The notes under the pieces are model-generated. The model was not told the origin of the DNA and did not search any database. It was given only the letters and a program-made list of their open reading frames with translations. Below are positions 56,083-64,000 of a stretch of DNA of 64,000 nucleotides, piece after piece. Position 1 is the first letter of the stretch. Each line of letters begins with the position of its first letter. This DNA comes from Cellvibrionaceae bacterium. GTDB lineage: Bacteria; Pseudomonadota; Gammaproteobacteria; Pseudomonadales; Cellvibrionaceae. The stretch is taken from assembly GCA_024707385.1 (NCBI GenBank), contig JANPZW010000009.1:186001-250000 (forward strand), in the 5' to 3' direction. The position numbers and the translations under genes are program-made.

Positions 56083-57558
56083 ATGGATTTTTCGTTAAAA
56101 GCCGGTCAGTTGGACACTCTGCGTACAGATTGCTTGATCGTGCAGGTTTATGCAGACAAAACATTGTCCAAAGCGGCTAAGGCACTCGATGAAAAATACC
56201 ATTTGCTTGCGCGCCTGCGGGAGCTCGATGAAGTGCCCCAAAAGGTCGGCAATTGCGCCTGGGTGATGTCGCCAAAAGGAGCGTCTTTTAAGCGCCTTTT
56301 GGTTGTTTGCGCCGGTAGTACCAGCCGCAAACTCACCATTCAAGAAATAAAAAGCAGCGCGCAATCCGTCGCCAAGGCGCTCAAAAACAAGTCAATAAAA
56401 AGTGCTGTCTGGTCTGTCGAAAATCATTCCGAGGTGGACTCGGGAGTTTTCGCCACGCTGATCGCCGAATCTGTGACCACCGGTTTTTACTCCTACACGG
56501 AAACCAAAACCCAAAATATCAGCATCCCCGCTCTCACCAAATTCACATTGCACGGCGTGGATAAGTTGGACGCGGTTTGGCGCAACGGTCTGCAGCGCGG
56601 CAAATCCATCGGCGAGGGCATAAATACCGCGCGTCATTTGGGCAATCTGCCCGGCAATATCTGCACCCCCACTTACCTCGCCGACCGCGCTCGCGCTCTG
56701 GCCGGTGGCAAACTGACGGTTGCGGTTCTCGAAGAAAAACAAATTGCCAAGTTAGGCATGGGTGCCTTCATGTCGGTGGCGGCGGGTTCCGACCAGCCGG
56801 CAAAATTCATCGTGATGGAATATCGCGGCGGCGCTGCCAACAGCGCGCCTGTCGTTCTGGTTGGCAAAGGGATCACCTTCGACACCGGCGGCATCAGCAT
56901 CAAACCTGGCCCGGCAATGGATGAAATGAAATTCGACATGTGCGGCGCCGCCAGCGTTCTGGGAGTGATGACCACACTGAAGCAGCTGCAACCCCGGCAG
57001 AACGTGGTGGGGATTATCGCGGCGACGGAAAATATGCCCAGCGGCAAAGCGACAAAACCCGGCGATGTGGTGACGTCCATGTCCGGCCAGACCATCGAAA
57101 TTCTCAATACCGACGCGGAAGGACGCCTCGTCTTGTGTGATGCGTTAACTTACGTGGAGCGCTTCAAACCCAAAGCCGTTATTGATATAGCGACGCTCAC
57201 CGGCGCCTGCGTCATCGCTCTTGGCAATCACGCCTCCGGTCTGTACGCCAACGATCAGGCTCTCGCCGATGAACTGCTGGCCGCAGGCCAAGCCGCCCAG
57301 GACAGAGCTTGGCAAATGCCGCTTTGGGATGACTATCAGAAAGCGCTCGACAGCAATTTCGCCGATATGGCCAATGTGGGCGGACGCGAAGGTGGCTCCA
57401 TCACCGCAGCGTGCTTTCTGTCGCGTTACACCAAAAAGTACAACTGGGCGCATTTGGATATCGCGGGTACCGCATGGCTCGGCGGCGGCGCCAAGGGAGC
57501 GACTGGACGTCCTGTAGGGCTGCTGCTGCAGTACCTGCTGGGCGCCTATAGCGGTTAA
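56083..57558 (+). CDS. pepA: Leucyl aminopeptidase PepA
   Basis: 491 residues. M17 metallopeptidase that removes N-terminal residues from peptides; in some bacteria it also binds DNA in plasmid dimer resolution. Metal and catalytic motifs are present: [28 protein letters not shown] and the signature [10 protein letters not shown]. Complete at both ends. The holC gene follows after 3 bp, a conserved arrangement in gammaproteobacteria. Confidence 0.97.
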   Translation: MDFSLKAGQLDTLRTDCLIVQVYADKTLSKAAKALDEKYHLLARLRELDEVPQKVGNCAWVMSPKGASFKRLLVVCAGSTSRKLTIQEIKSSAQSVAKALKNKSIKSAVWSVENHSEVDSGVFATLIAESVTTGFYSYTETKTQNISIPALTKFTLHGVDKLDAVWRNGLQRGKSIGEGINTARHLGNLPGNICTPTYLADRARALAGGKLTVAVLEEKQIAKLGMGAFMSVAAGSDQPAKFIVMEYRGGAANSAPVVLVGKGITFDTGGISIKPGPAMDEMKFDMCGAASVLGVMTTLKQLQPRQNVVGIIAATENMPSGKATKPGDVVTSMSGQTIEILNTDAEGRLVLCDALTYVERFKPKAVIDIATLTGACVIALGNHASGLYANDQALADELLAAGQAAQDRAWQMPLWDDYQKALDSNFADMANVGGREGGSITAACFLSRYTKKYNWAHLDIAGTAWLGGGAKGATGRPVGLLLQYLLGAYSG

Positions 57559-57561
57559 GCA

Positions 57562-57978
57562 GTGCGCATCGATTTCTACGTATTACAGTCATCTTCCGTT
57601 GAGGAGCGGCTGCATTTCGCCGTGCGCTTGGTGGAAAAGGCCTGGCTGCAGAACTGCAGCGCGGTGGTACTGACGGCGGACGGCACAACCGCCGACGCCC
57701 TCGACGCCCTGCTCTGGCGGTTCAAGCCGGAATCCTTCATTCCCCACAGCCGGACCGACGCGACGGCGCCGGTGTTCATCGGCACTGACGCAGGGCTCCT
57801 GCCGCTGCGCGAACTGCTGATCAATCTCGGGCCGTCACTACCGGCTGAGGTAGAGCGTTTTCAGCGGTTGGCGGAGATTGTCATACAAACTCCTGAAGTG
57901 CTGGAACCCACCCGGTTCCGCTACGGTCGATATCGGGAGATGGGCTATCAGGTCAACACCCATAAGTTGGCCACCTGA
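57562..57978 (+). CDS. holC: DNA polymerase III chi subunit
   Basis: 138 residues. Links the clamp loader to SSB. Typical features: RIDFYVLQSSSVEERLHFAVRLVEKAW at the start and LLWRFKPESFIPHSR in the middle. The start is GTG 57562, three bases after the pepA stop, so it is cotranscribed. A 9-bp inverted repeat (CCTGTGTTT/AAACACAGG) lies in the 166-bp spacer that follows. Confidence 0.95.
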   Translation: MRIDFYVLQSSSVEERLHFAVRLVEKAWLQNCSAVVLTADGTTADALDALLWRFKPESFIPHSRTDATAPVFIGTDAGLLPLRELLINLGPSLPAEVERFQRLAEIVIQTPEVLEPTRFRYGRYREMGYQVNTHKLAT

Positions 57979-58144
57979 ACAAAAAATTGCGGGCGCCTGT
58001 GTTTGTGGCAATACTTACAGAAAACACAGGAGACCGACGTTTATAGGGTCCGGAGACACGGGTGCATGCGGGCCCGAGGGACCAAACGACGCGCGATCGC
58101 TATGAATCGCCTGCGCAACAAGGTTTACCAGTTAAGGCATAACA

Positions 58145-59038
58145 ATGAACTCAAATAAACCTCTGCCTGACGAATCCGACCAGGCACAGACGCATACCGA
58201 TCTGGCGCCAGATGCTATTCCCGTCCTCAATGAGGCGCTTGATCTTCCCGCCGAACTTGTTGAACATGAGACCGTTCTCGCCAGTGCCCCATACGAATCG
58301 GAAGCCGACGTTTTGGACACTCCGGCGGAGACAAACCCCGCGATGGATCAATACTCCTTGTCTGCAAGCCAAAATCTGGAACTCAGTGTGAATCTGGGTT
58401 ATGCGGAAGAACGGGAGGAGTATGTTGAGCACGATGATCTGGCGGAAATGGATGAGATTCAGACTTTGCCTTTGGCGGAGATGATTATGGACGACTCACA
58501 GGACTCACTCGTCAGTGCCGAGCAGAAGCGGCAGATCGCCACGCTGGAAGCCATAGTGTTCGAAGGGGAAAATCCCAACGCGCCGGCACCCAAGAACCTC
58601 CCTCTGGAAGACGAATTGATTCCGGAACAGGGCGCGGCTTTTGCGCCGGAAGATGCGGAACCCTATCCAGAGACAAGCTCCCACACCATACCTGCGTTTA
58701 CACCGCCGCCACCGGGCAAGCCGCTGCCCACCAAAAGCGACAACCCGTTTCTGCCCCAGCACATTCTCGACCGGCTCAATCAGGGTAAACGCAATCTGGT
58801 GGAGGAAATTGCCCAGTCGAGCGCCGCGCTGGACGCCAGCACCGCCATTTTGCGCACTCACGCACGGGCGGAACGGCTCGCCAAACCCGCTTATAGCGAT
58901 GCCAAACCGCAATACTCGTTCAGCCGCGACAAATCGGCGCAACAAAAGCAAAAGATGGTCGACGATCTGGTGGAGGAATACCTGCCCCTGCTCGCCGCCG
59001 AACTGCGTCGGCGTTTGCGCAAGATCCTGGATGAGTAG
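58145..59038 (+). CDS. Acidic conserved hypothetical protein between holC and the LOG gene
   Basis: 297 residues, very acidic (many Asp/Glu in residues 1-190), no signal or membrane segment. The Pro-rich link FTPPPPGKPLPTKSDNPFLPQHILDRL leads to a basic, helical C-terminus ending DLVEEYLPLLAAELRRRLRKILDE. I do not recognise a family. Its position between holC and valS recalls uncharacterised proteins at the same place in pseudomonads. The charge split suggests a protein-protein adaptor; that is inference. Confidence 0.72.
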   Translation: MNSNKPLPDESDQAQTHTDLAPDAIPVLNEALDLPAELVEHETVLASAPYESEADVLDTPAETNPAMDQYSLSASQNLELSVNLGYAEEREEYVEHDDLAEMDEIQTLPLAEMIMDDSQDSLVSAEQKRQIATLEAIVFEGENPNAPAPKNLPLEDELIPEQGAAFAPEDAEPYPETSSHTIPAFTPPPPGKPLPTKSDNPFLPQHILDRLNQGKRNLVEEIAQSSAALDASTAILRTHARAERLAKPAYSDAKPQYSFSRDKSAQQKQKMVDDLVEEYLPLLAAELRRRLRKILDE

Positions 59039-59140
59039 CCAAACGCTGACTTGCCCTACCCTGTCCCCTGACGCCGTCCAGACCCGCCATCGCGCTTCGA
59101 GCGGCGCCCTACTTTCCATCTGCCCCACTCCATAGCAACC

Positions 59141-60031
59141 ATGATCGATACCTCAGACCCCAATAGTCGCAACTTTCCCAGTGCCGCGGATGACGCGAAA
59201 ACCGCCCGTTTGACGCCGGCCGTTACTCCGCAAGTCGCATCTTCTGCTTACCGGCTTGCCTTTGACGATGATGAATTCCTCCTGCGCGACGAAATGCGCC
59301 CGGTTCGCCTGCTGCTGGAGCTGAGCAAACCGGAGATGACCCTGACCGAACATCAGGTGCGCAATACGGTGGTGATCTTCGGCAGCGCGCGAACCCTCAG
59401 CGGGGAAGCCGCACAAACTGTCTTGGCAGCGGCGGAGAAGAATCTAAGCGATGAGCCAGAGAACCCCGCGCTGCAGGCACTGGTACGGCAGGCCAAACGC
59501 AATCTGCGCCAAGCCGAGAACTACGAAACCGCGCGCAACCTGGCGCAGATCATTACCGAGTGCTGTGGCAAAGAAGGGGCTATCCCGCTGCATGTGGTAA
59601 CGGGTGGCGGACCGGGCATTATGGAAGCGGCGAATCGAGGTGCGCACGAGGCTGGCGGCCGGTCAGTGGGGCTCAACATAGTGCTGCCCCGGGAGCAGGA
59701 GCCCAACCCCTACATCACCCCCGAGCTGTGTTTCCGCTTCCACTATTTCGCCATGAGGAAGATGCACTTTCTGTTGCGGGCGCGGGTATTGGTGGCCTTT
59801 CCCGGCGGTTTTGGAACGCTTGATGAACTCTTCGAAACCCTCACCCTGATCCAGACCGGCAAGGTCAAAACCCTGCCGCTGCTGATGTTTGACCGCACCT
59901 ATTGGGAAAACCTGATCAACTGGAACTTGATGGTGGAGGAAGGGATGATCAGCCCGGAGGATCTGACGCTGTTGAAGTTCGTCGACAGTGTCGAAGAAGC
60001 CTGGGAGGTCATCCGGGCGATCGAACTCTAG
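59141..60031 (+). CDS. LOG-family (TIGR00730-type) Rossmann-fold protein
   Basis: 296 residues. Related to cytokinin riboside phosphate phosphoribohydrolases. The diagnostic motif PGGFGTLDELFE is present, with VVTGGGPGIMEAANRGAHEAGG before it, forming the nucleotide-binding site. An N-terminal extension of about 75 residues and a central insertion (ENPALQALVRQAKRNLRQAE) make it longer than plain LOG proteins. The true substrate is unknown; nucleotide 5'-monophosphate cleavage is inferred. Its end overlaps the convergent metallo-beta-lactamase-fold gene by four bases. Confidence 0.88.
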   Translation: MIDTSDPNSRNFPSAADDAKTARLTPAVTPQVASSAYRLAFDDDEFLLRDEMRPVRLLLELSKPEMTLTEHQVRNTVVIFGSARTLSGEAAQTVLAAAEKNLSDEPENPALQALVRQAKRNLRQAENYETARNLAQIITECCGKEGAIPLHVVTGGGPGIMEAANRGAHEAGGRSVGLNIVLPREQEPNPYITPELCFRFHYFAMRKMHFLLRARVLVAFPGGFGTLDELFETLTLIQTGKVKTLPLLMFDRTYWENLINWNLMVEEGMISPEDLTLLKFVDSVEEAWEVIRAIEL

Positions 60032-61434
60032 AATACCCAGCCCTGGCCCTCGGCCGGGGCTTCGGCTTTTATCCCTTTTTCCCGCCACAGTTTTTCCGCC
60101 AAGGCGTCCAGGGCTTCCGGTTCGCCGTGTACAAGGGCTACGCGCGGCTGCGTGGTGAACTGGCTGATCCAGGCGATCAGTTCCGTCTGACCCGCGTGGG
60201 CAGAGAACCCGCCCAGTGTTTCAATCCGAGCGCTCACCACATAATCTTCACCGAACAGCTTGATGCGTTTGGCCCCATCGACGAGTACGCGCCCCAAAGT
60301 CCCTCTCGCTTGGAAGCCGACAAAGACTACGGTATTGCGCTTATCCCAAATGCGCTGCTTCATGTGGTGGCGGATGCGACCGCCGTTACACATACCGCTG
60401 CCGGCGATGATGATGGCGCCGTTCTTGATTTTGTTGATCGCCATGGACTCTTCCACGGTCGCGGATAGATGCAGTCTGGGTATAAATTGGCGCAGCGACT
60501 TTTTATCAGCTTCGCGCAGCGGCTTGATGTCTTCGCTGTCCAGTTCGCTCAGCCAGCGGTCATACAAATGCGTCACCGCAATTGCCATGGGGCTATCCAG
60601 GATCACCTGCCAGTCATCCAGCTTGCCCTGGTGGGCCAGCAAACCGATATAAAAGAGCAATTCCTGGGTGCGCCCGACGGCGAATGCCGGGATGATCACA
60701 TTACCGCCGCGGCGCCAGGCGTCGCGCAGAATTTCTTCAAACTGCACAACAGTGTCGTCTACCGTGCGGTGATCCCGGTTGCCGTAGGTCCCTTCCATCA
60801 GCACAACATCGGCCTCGGTCACAACCGCCGGATCATTCATCAATACCGCCCCGCGCTTGCCCAGATCGCCGGAGAAAACCAGGGTTTTGCTCTGCCCCTG
60901 CTCTTCAAACCGGATTTCCGTAATGGCCGAACCGAGAATATGGCCTGCGTCCTGAAAGGTGACGCGCGCGCCGCCGACAGCGAACTCCCGGCGATAGGGC
61001 CTGGTTTCGCAGGCGCGCATAACGCTTTCGACATCGGCAATCGTGTACTCCTGCGGCAGCGGCGCCAAGCCGCGGCGCTCGCGGCGCAGGTTTTCCCGCT
61101 CCAGGTCGCGCTCGTACAAACCGGCAGCGTCACGCAACATAATGTCCAGCAGATCCCTGGTAGCGGGCGTGCAATACACTGGGCCGCTATAGCCGTCGTG
61201 GAAAAGTTTGGGCAACATTCCCGAATGGTCCATGTGTGCGTGGGAGAGGATGACGGCATCGATCTCACAGGGTTTGAAGCCAAACCACTCCTCCGCCATG
61301 CGCTCCACCACATCCCCACCGCCACCTTGATGCATACCGCAATCCAGCAGGATCCGACCGAAAACAGGAGACTGCAAAAGATGGCAGGAACCCGTCACTT
61401 CCTGGGTAGCTCCCAAAAACTTAATTGTTGCCAT
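60028..61434 (-). CDS. MBL-fold RNA-processing exonuclease-like protein (YSH1/CPSF type)
   Basis: 468 residues. Metallo-beta-lactamase plus beta-CASP protein. The zinc motif is SHAHMDHSGMLPKLF, further ligands lie in FQDAGHILGSA and VFSGDLGKRG. The C-terminal RMMBL region has GFQARGTLGRVL and GGFSAHAGQTELIAW. Relatives cleave RNA. I chose ATG 61434 (MATIKFLGATQEVTGS), the usual start, over the frame from 61470. Not in an obvious operon. Confidence 0.93.
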   Translation of the reverse strand: MATIKFLGATQEVTGSCHLLQSPVFGRILLDCGMHQGGGGDVVERMAEEWFGFKPCEIDAVILSHAHMDHSGMLPKLFHDGYSGPVYCTPATRDLLDIMLRDAAGLYERDLERENLRRERRGLAPLPQEYTIADVESVMRACETRPYRREFAVGGARVTFQDAGHILGSAITEIRFEEQGQSKTLVFSGDLGKRGAVLMNDPAVVTEADVVLMEGTYGNRDHRTVDDTVVQFEEILRDAWRRGGNVIIPAFAVGRTQELLFYIGLLAHQGKLDDWQVILDSPMAIAVTHLYDRWLSELDSEDIKPLREADKKSLRQFIPRLHLSATVEESMAINKIKNGAIIIAGSGMCNGGRIRHHMKQRIWDKRNTVVFVGFQARGTLGRVLVDGAKRIKLFGEDYVVSARIETLGGFSAHAGQTELIAWISQFTTQPRVALVHGEPEALDALAEKLWREKGIKAEAPAEGQGWVF

Positions 61435-61642
61435 GACAAACCTTATTGAGCTGCGTGAACAAGTCGCCAAGGCTACCCCAAAACGCGCTCTTTTTGCTTG
61501 CCAGCCGTCCCTTATAAGTAACGCGCGCCGAGATCCTGTGATTTATTCCCCGCGAATCTCGTCATTTTTTCACTGAGACGCTCCGCCCTTTTCTTCAATC
61601 TATCCGCTCCACCCACACCTCGTTTGATGAAGGAGTATCGCC

Positions 61643-62254
61643 GTGAAAACGACATCTATTTTCCAACCGAATTCTTTTAAAGCCACTCTCCAAACCATGA
61701 GAAAGAGCGCTGCCATAGCACTTCGGGTTGCCGCTATAGCCGCCATGCCTGCGCTCTCCGGCTGTCTGCTCACCAGCCCATTCTGGAACCAGCAGTTTTC
61801 CTCCCATACCACCGCAATTCCGATGCAATCTTTTACCACCAGCAACGCGAGCCCGGTGAAGTTTGAGTGCTCTAAAGCCGGTCATTACGGTTTGTATCCG
61901 TACGATGGCCCCGCCACATGGGTCACAGTCGCAAACGTATCTCCCAGTACCAGCGCGTCTTATGATCCTCTGGGTAATGTCATCTACAGCGCCGGTCTCA
62001 AAACAGCTTTACCCGCTTCTTGCTGGCGCCAAGACCCTGCCAACTCGATCTGGTACACCGCCATACGCGCATCACAAACCATCAGCGGCAGCACGACCCA
62101 ATACAAAACCTTTACCAAAGCTGGACTGGAGTGTCTCGGTAGAGAAATTGGTAAAGCCACCAGTTGGTTCGGATGGGCCGGTAAAAACTGCACGGCAACC
62201 TATTCCGGCAGCACCACAGAAATCCCATTCGTTATCGTCTATTCAGCCAGTTGA
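61643..62254 (+). CDS. Hypothetical lipoprotein
   Basis: 203 residues. The start is GTG 61643 with AAGGAG about 8 bases before it. A lipobox (ALSGC, Cys about residue 41) follows a hydrophobic stretch, so the protein is probably lipidated. The mature part is Ser/Thr-rich with four further Cys (FECSKAG, ASCWRQD, LECLGRE, KNCTATY) that could form two disulfides. No family recognised. Its GC content is lower than neighbouring genes; it may be lineage-specific. Confidence 0.7.
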   Translation: MKTTSIFQPNSFKATLQTMRKSAAIALRVAAIAAMPALSGCLLTSPFWNQQFSSHTTAIPMQSFTTSNASPVKFECSKAGHYGLYPYDGPATWVTVANVSPSTSASYDPLGNVIYSAGLKTALPASCWRQDPANSIWYTAIRASQTISGSTTQYKTFTKAGLECLGREIGKATSWFGWAGKNCTATYSGSTTEIPFVIVYSAS

Positions 62255-62263
62255 GGCTTTTTA

Positions 62264-62288
62264 CACGCGGACCGCATAGGTCCGCGTG
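62264..62288. other. Hairpin between the lipoprotein gene and the next gene
   Basis: CACGCGGACC and GGTCCGCGTG form a 10-bp perfect stem with a five-base loop (GCATA). No T tract follows on either strand, so it is either an inefficient terminator or an RNA stability element. Confidence 0.55.
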
Positions 62289-62306
62289 CTGATAAGGAGG
62301 CAAGCC

Positions 62307-62932
62307 ATGAACAAGCCCAACATCTTTTTTTATCAGTGATAGCGCTGGTCGCTTTATTGCCGCTCGCCATCGAGCGGGGGCGGGAAGACACTCCCACCGA
62401 CCGGGTTGAGCAGACCCAGCAGGCAGTGCCGGAGGCAAGAAGCTCAATCGCCCAGCAACCGGCGACACCCGAACCTGCGGATAAAGCCAAACCAGCAAGT
62501 GCGCAGAACGCTCTAGCCGCAATAGCGGAGGACAGTCCGCAAGAGACAGCACAGCCATGGGATGTATTACCGATTGAGGAGCCCGCAGCCACCGCAGAGC
62601 CTTTGGCGGAACTGGAGGACGCCTATCTGAGCGAGGCGTTTGATCCCGACTGGGCGACCCCGCTGGAAGAGAGTTTCCACAACGTGTTCGACTCTGTGCG
62701 CCTTCAGGAGAGTACCGTGGAACAGGCCGAATGCCGCACCACCCTGTGCCGTTTTGCGATCACCCATAGGAACTCCGCGGCTCAGGACGCCTTTGTGCAA
62801 GCCTTCCTGCAAAGCCGGCTGCTGCCCTTGAATCAGGTCACCATTGCCCAACACAGCCAGAAAACCGCCGACGGCTCCATCGCCGCCGTATATTTTCTGG
62901 CACGCAATGAATTGGCCGCAGTCCAGTATTGA
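62307..62932 (+). pseudogene. Hypothetical membrane-anchored protein, start frameshifted
   Basis: AGGAGG lies 7 bases before ATG 62307, but this frame (MNKPNIFFYQ) stops after ten codons. If the T run at 62325-62331 had eight bases instead of seven, it would read MNKPNIFFLSVIALVALLPLA and continue into the long frame to 62932 (about 208 residues). The repaired protein has an N-terminal anchor, a Pro/Ala/Glu-rich linker and a C-terminal domain with VEQAECRTTLCRFAITHR. That stretch, with its two Cys, occurs in several gammaproteobacterial periplasmic proteins of unknown role. A GTG at 62336 is the alternative start, but it lacks an SD. Confidence 0.7.
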
Positions 62933-63062
62933 TCCGCCAGGCGCACCACCCGCGCCCTGACGGGCACTTTTCTGCCATGTATAATGCGTCCCTTTCCCTC
63001 CGTTTAGTCGGAGGTACCCATCTTTTTTGTTTCCCGACGCATTGTTACAGGCTCCTAATTCA

Positions 63063-64000
63063 ATGGAAAAAACCTACCAACCCGCTGCCATCGAACAACA
63101 CTGGTACAAAACCTGGGAAGACAACGGCTACTTCGCTCCCCAAGGTGAAGGATCGTCCTACTGCATCATGATTCCGCCGCCGAATGTCACCGGCAGCCTG
63201 CATATGGGCCACGGATTTAACAATGCCGTGATGGACGCGATGATCCGTTATCACCGCATGAAAGGTTGCGACACCCTGTGGCAGATGGGCACCGACCACG
63301 CAGGTATTGCGACCCAAATGGTGGTGGAACGCCAACTGGCAGCTCAGGGCATCAGCCGACATGATTTGGGGCGTGAAAAATTCCTGGAAAAAGTGTGGGA
63401 GTGGAAAGCGGAATCCGGCGGCAATATCAGCCGTCAGTTGCGCCGCTTGGGTTCATCTCTGGATTGGAGCCGCGAGCGCTTCACCATGGACGAAGGTCTG
63501 TCCAAAGCCGTACAAGAAGCCTTTGTTCGTTTGTATGAAGACGGGCTGATTTACCGCGGCAAACGTTTGGTAAATTGGGACCCTAAACTGCACACGGCTA
63601 TTTCCGATCTGGAAGTGGAAAACCGCGATGAAAAAGGCTCGCTCTGGCATATGCGCTACCCGCTTGCCGATGGCGCCAAAACCGCTGAAGGTTTGAATTA
63701 TTTGGTGGTCGCGACCACGAGGCCGGAAACCATGTTGGGCGATTCCGCCGTCGCGGTGCACCCGGAAGACGAGCGCTATAAATCCCTGATTGGAAAATTC
63801 GTCGACCTGCCTTTCGTGGGCCGCCGCATTCCGGTCATTGCCGACGATTATGTCGACATGGAATTCGGTACTGGCTGCGTCAAAATCACCCCTGCGCACG
63901 ACTTCAATGACTATGAAGTCGGTAAGCGTCACAACCTGCCATTAATTAATGTGCTCGACAAAAACGCCGCCGTTTTGGCGCAGGCGCAAGTCTTTAATTT
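63063..64000 (+). CDS. valS: Valyl-tRNA synthetase (partial, N-terminal third)
   Basis: The frame is open from ATG 63063 to the right window edge (312 codons). Charges tRNA-Val. The HIGH-type motif is [30 protein letters not shown] [16 protein letters not shown] and [20 protein letters not shown] (start of the editing domain) are clear. The KMSKS motif and anticodon-binding domain lie beyond the window. It follows the holC region as in pseudomonads. Confidence 0.97.
   Translation, partial: MEKTYQPAAIEQHWYKTWEDNGYFAPQGEGSSYCIMIPPPNVTGSLHMGHGFNNAVMDAMIRYHRMKGCDTLWQMGTDHAGIATQMVVERQLAAQGISRHDLGREKFLEKVWEWKAESGGNISRQLRRLGSSLDWSRERFTMDEGLSKAVQEAFVRLYEDGLIYRGKRLVNWDPKLHTAISDLEVENRDEKGSLWHMRYPLADGAKTAEGLNYLVVATTRPETMLGDSAVAVHPEDERYKSLIGKFVDLPFVGRRIPVIADDYVDMEFGTGCVKITPAHDFNDYEVGKRHNLPLINVLDKNAAVLAQAQVFN

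Overview
The window is the junction between a proteobacterial chromosome and a large integrative conjugative element (ICE). From about 43.2 kb to the right end the gene order (msrB, an alaA-type aminotransferase, zwf-edd-eda, gap, lptG-lptF, pepA, holC, valS) is gammaproteobacterial and closest in style to Cellvibrio-like or pseudomonad relatives. That placement is inference. From position 1 to about 43.2 kb the DNA is a GC-richer ICE of the ICEclc/PAGI-2 type. It ends in the 3' end of a tRNA-Gly(GCC) gene next to a 644-residue P4-type tyrosine integrase. The other ICE end lies beyond position 1.

ICE layout, left to right. (a) 0-10.6 kb, minus strand: a defence-like operon reading HTH regulator, SNF2/RapA-like helicase, PHP plus SMC-like ATPase (TrlF-like), AIPR-type abortive-infection protein, type III Mod methyltransferase, type III Res (cut by the window edge). 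(b) 10.7-24.8 kb, plus strand: the type IV secretion/mating-pair operon typical of this ICE family (RAQPRD, PFL_4701 to PFL_4711 families, VirB4/TraC ATPase, DsbA-like protein, RadC, TraG-N). (c) 24.8-28.6 kb: two small ICE proteins, a PrlF-YhaV toxin-antitoxin pair, and a MobH relaxase broken by several single-base indels. (d) 28.6-38.9 kb: cargo. This is a complete, minimal methanobactin (copper chalkophore) locus: DUF2946 protein, TonB-dependent receptor, MbnP, MbnH, the 31-codon precursor gene mbnA, mbnB, mbnC, a MATE exporter, a CopC-CopD fusion and a PCuAC copper chaperone. (e) 39.0-43.2 kb: LysR, XRE and HTH-less LysR-like regulators, then the integrase.

The most interesting content is the methanobactin locus. 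mbnA (33831-33926) encodes a 19-residue leader and a predicted 12-residue core, CCASCCAPVGVN, with MbnB and MbnC directly downstream to make oxazolone/thioamide groups. Genes for secretion (MATE), re-uptake (TonB receptor) and periplasmic copper handling (MbnP/MbnH, CopCD, PCuAC) surround it. A peptide copper-scavenging system thus sits on a conjugative element in a bacterium that does not look like a methanotroph.

Caution: at least nine genes on both sides of the ICE boundary carry apparent frameshifts, nearly all one-base length changes in short homopolymers. They include housekeeping zwf and eda. Many are probably sequencing or assembly errors rather than real pseudogenes, although the clustered indels in the relaxase could be genuine decay.
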